The notes under the pieces were generated by a model, which saw only the letters and a program-made list of their open reading frames with translations, was not told the origin of the DNA and searched no databases. Positions 5,190-5,765 of a stretch of DNA of 5,765 nucleotides are shown here, piece by piece. The stretch is taken from contig JAJZDF010000051.1 in assembly GCA_021828715.1 (NCBI GenBank), positions 1 to 5,765 on the forward strand, in the 5' to 3' direction. Each line of letters starts with the position of its first letter. The first letter of the stretch is position 1. This DNA is from Thermoplasmata archaeon. GTDB lineage: Archaea > Thermoplasmatota > Thermoplasmata > Lutacidiplasmatales > UBA184. Both the position numbers and the translations under genes were made by a program.

Positions 5190-5765
5190 ATGGACGAACG
5201 ACACTACGGCGGGATTGACGTGCACCAGGGGAAGTGCGTTTGGTGCCTCGTGGACGCCACCGGGGCGGTGGTCGGCGAGGGGACGGTACGGACAGACCTT
5301 GCCGGGCTCGACCTCATGGCGCGGGAATGGAGGCGGCTCGGTGATCATCAGGTCCGGGTCGGTCTCAAGGCATCGACCGCGGCCAAAAGGCGGTGGCTCG
5401 CCACCTTCGGGCGGGGGGCTGGGACGTCTGGATGACCCCTCCTCGTGCCCTCAAGGCGATCACCGCCTCGGAGACAAAGACCGACCGCAACGACGCGCAA
5501 ACGCTGGCTCACCTCGTCCGCCTCGACTACTTCCCGAGGGCCCACCTCCCCTCCGGGGAGGTCGAGCGGCTCCGCGACCTCGGACGGATACGCGAGGAGC
5601 AGGTCGACAAGTTCCGACGGACGAAGCAGCAGCTACGGGCGCTGTTGGTCGGTCATCCCCTGAACCACGAGGCGGCGAAGTACGACGACCTGTTCGGCGT
5701 GCGGGCGCTGCGCTGGCGGAAGAGCGCCGAGCTGACCGAGGCGATCGAGCAGCAGCGGATGGCGC
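5190..5765 (+). pseudogene. IS110-family transposase/recombinase, frameshifted and running off the window
   Basis: N-terminal RuvC-like DEDD domain of an IS110-type recombinase, which in intact elements works with a bridge RNA. The first frame (5190-5410) gives HYGGIDVHQGKC (Asp10, first catalytic acid), a VDATGAVV strand and VRVGLKASTAA, where the family has LEAS: the second catalytic acid is Lys60. Around 5406-5411 the reading changes frame, as expected from loss of one base (TTCCGGGCG would restore it); unrepaired, it stops at the TGA at 5433-5435. The second frame continues open to the window end with AGGWDVWMTPPRALKAI, then TKTDRNDAQTLAHLV carrying the last two acids (TDRNDA), a helical region (LGRIREEQVDKFRRTKQQ), and YDDLFGVRALRW typical of the family. 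The C-terminal transposase domain with its serine lies outside. Frameshift plus E-to-K makes it almost certainly inactive. Confidence 0.88.

Larger units (their letters stand above)
4973..5765 (+). mobile_element. IS110-family insertion sequence, left part
   Basis: Consists of the non-coding hairpin-rich left end and a broken transposase gene. IS110 elements normally lack long terminal inverted repeats, so the left boundary cannot be read directly; it is put at about 4973, where the IS630 peptide ends. The right end lies beyond the window. Its position against the truncated 5' side of the IS630 transposase suggests it inserted into that older element. Confidence 0.6.

Noticed and set aside
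5076..5348. A 90-codon minus-strand frame over the IS110 5' region
   Set aside because: It is antisense to the conserved IS110 N-terminal domain and shows no recognisable motif.
5403..5435. Programmed frameshifting in the IS110 gene
   Set aside because: IS110 transposases are normally a single frame, and the site lacks a clear slippery sequence with its expected stimulators; with the Lys60 change a decay mutation is simpler.
1..5765. CRISPR arrays, tRNA or rRNA genes, defence islands
   Set aside because: No spaced direct repeats, tRNA cloverleaf or rRNA-like stretch was noticed on reading either strand.

Overview
The window looks like a piece of a high-GC archaeal chromosome. It carries the two genes of topoisomerase VI (Top6B then Top6A), archaeal-style TATA elements, and a GTG start about 28 bp below a TATA box that suggests a leaderless transcript. 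The euryarchaeal-type C-terminal extension of Top6B and the general sequence style fit a high-GC euryarchaeote, possibly of Thermoplasmatota type. The lineage is inferred from sequence style, not from any search.

Layout: positions 1-4376 hold four tightly packed, intact genes, all on the minus strand. In transcription order these are a small four-helix membrane protein (4376-3927), a carbon-nitrogen hydrolase of the nitrilase superfamily (3930-3115, TTG start overlapping the previous stop by 4 nt), then after a 56-bp gap with a TATA box and a 15-bp palindrome, top6B (3058-1046) and top6A (1080 to beyond position 1, 35-bp overlap). Top6B (GHKL ATPase and transducer) and Top6A (catalytic tyrosine and Toprim domain) form the A2B2 type IIB topoisomerase that relaxes and decatenates DNA. 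The membrane protein and hydrolase look like a separate translationally coupled pair of unknown joint function.

Positions about 4450-5765 are a mobile-element graveyard. First comes the C-terminal part of an IS630-family DDE transposase on the minus strand, broken by three apparent single-base deletions and carrying Lys where the catalytic Glu should be. Next to it is the left part of an IS110-family element on the plus strand. Its transposase has one apparent single-base deletion and Lys at the position of the catalytic Glu of the DEDD site, and it runs off the window end. The roughly 215 bp between the IS630 remnant and the IS110 start codon code for nothing recognisable but hold several perfect hairpins. 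This is where IS110-group elements encode their bridge RNA, so it is the most interesting stretch of the window.

The long open frames on the plus strand opposite top6BA and the hydrolase are high-GC antisense shadows and are not annotated.
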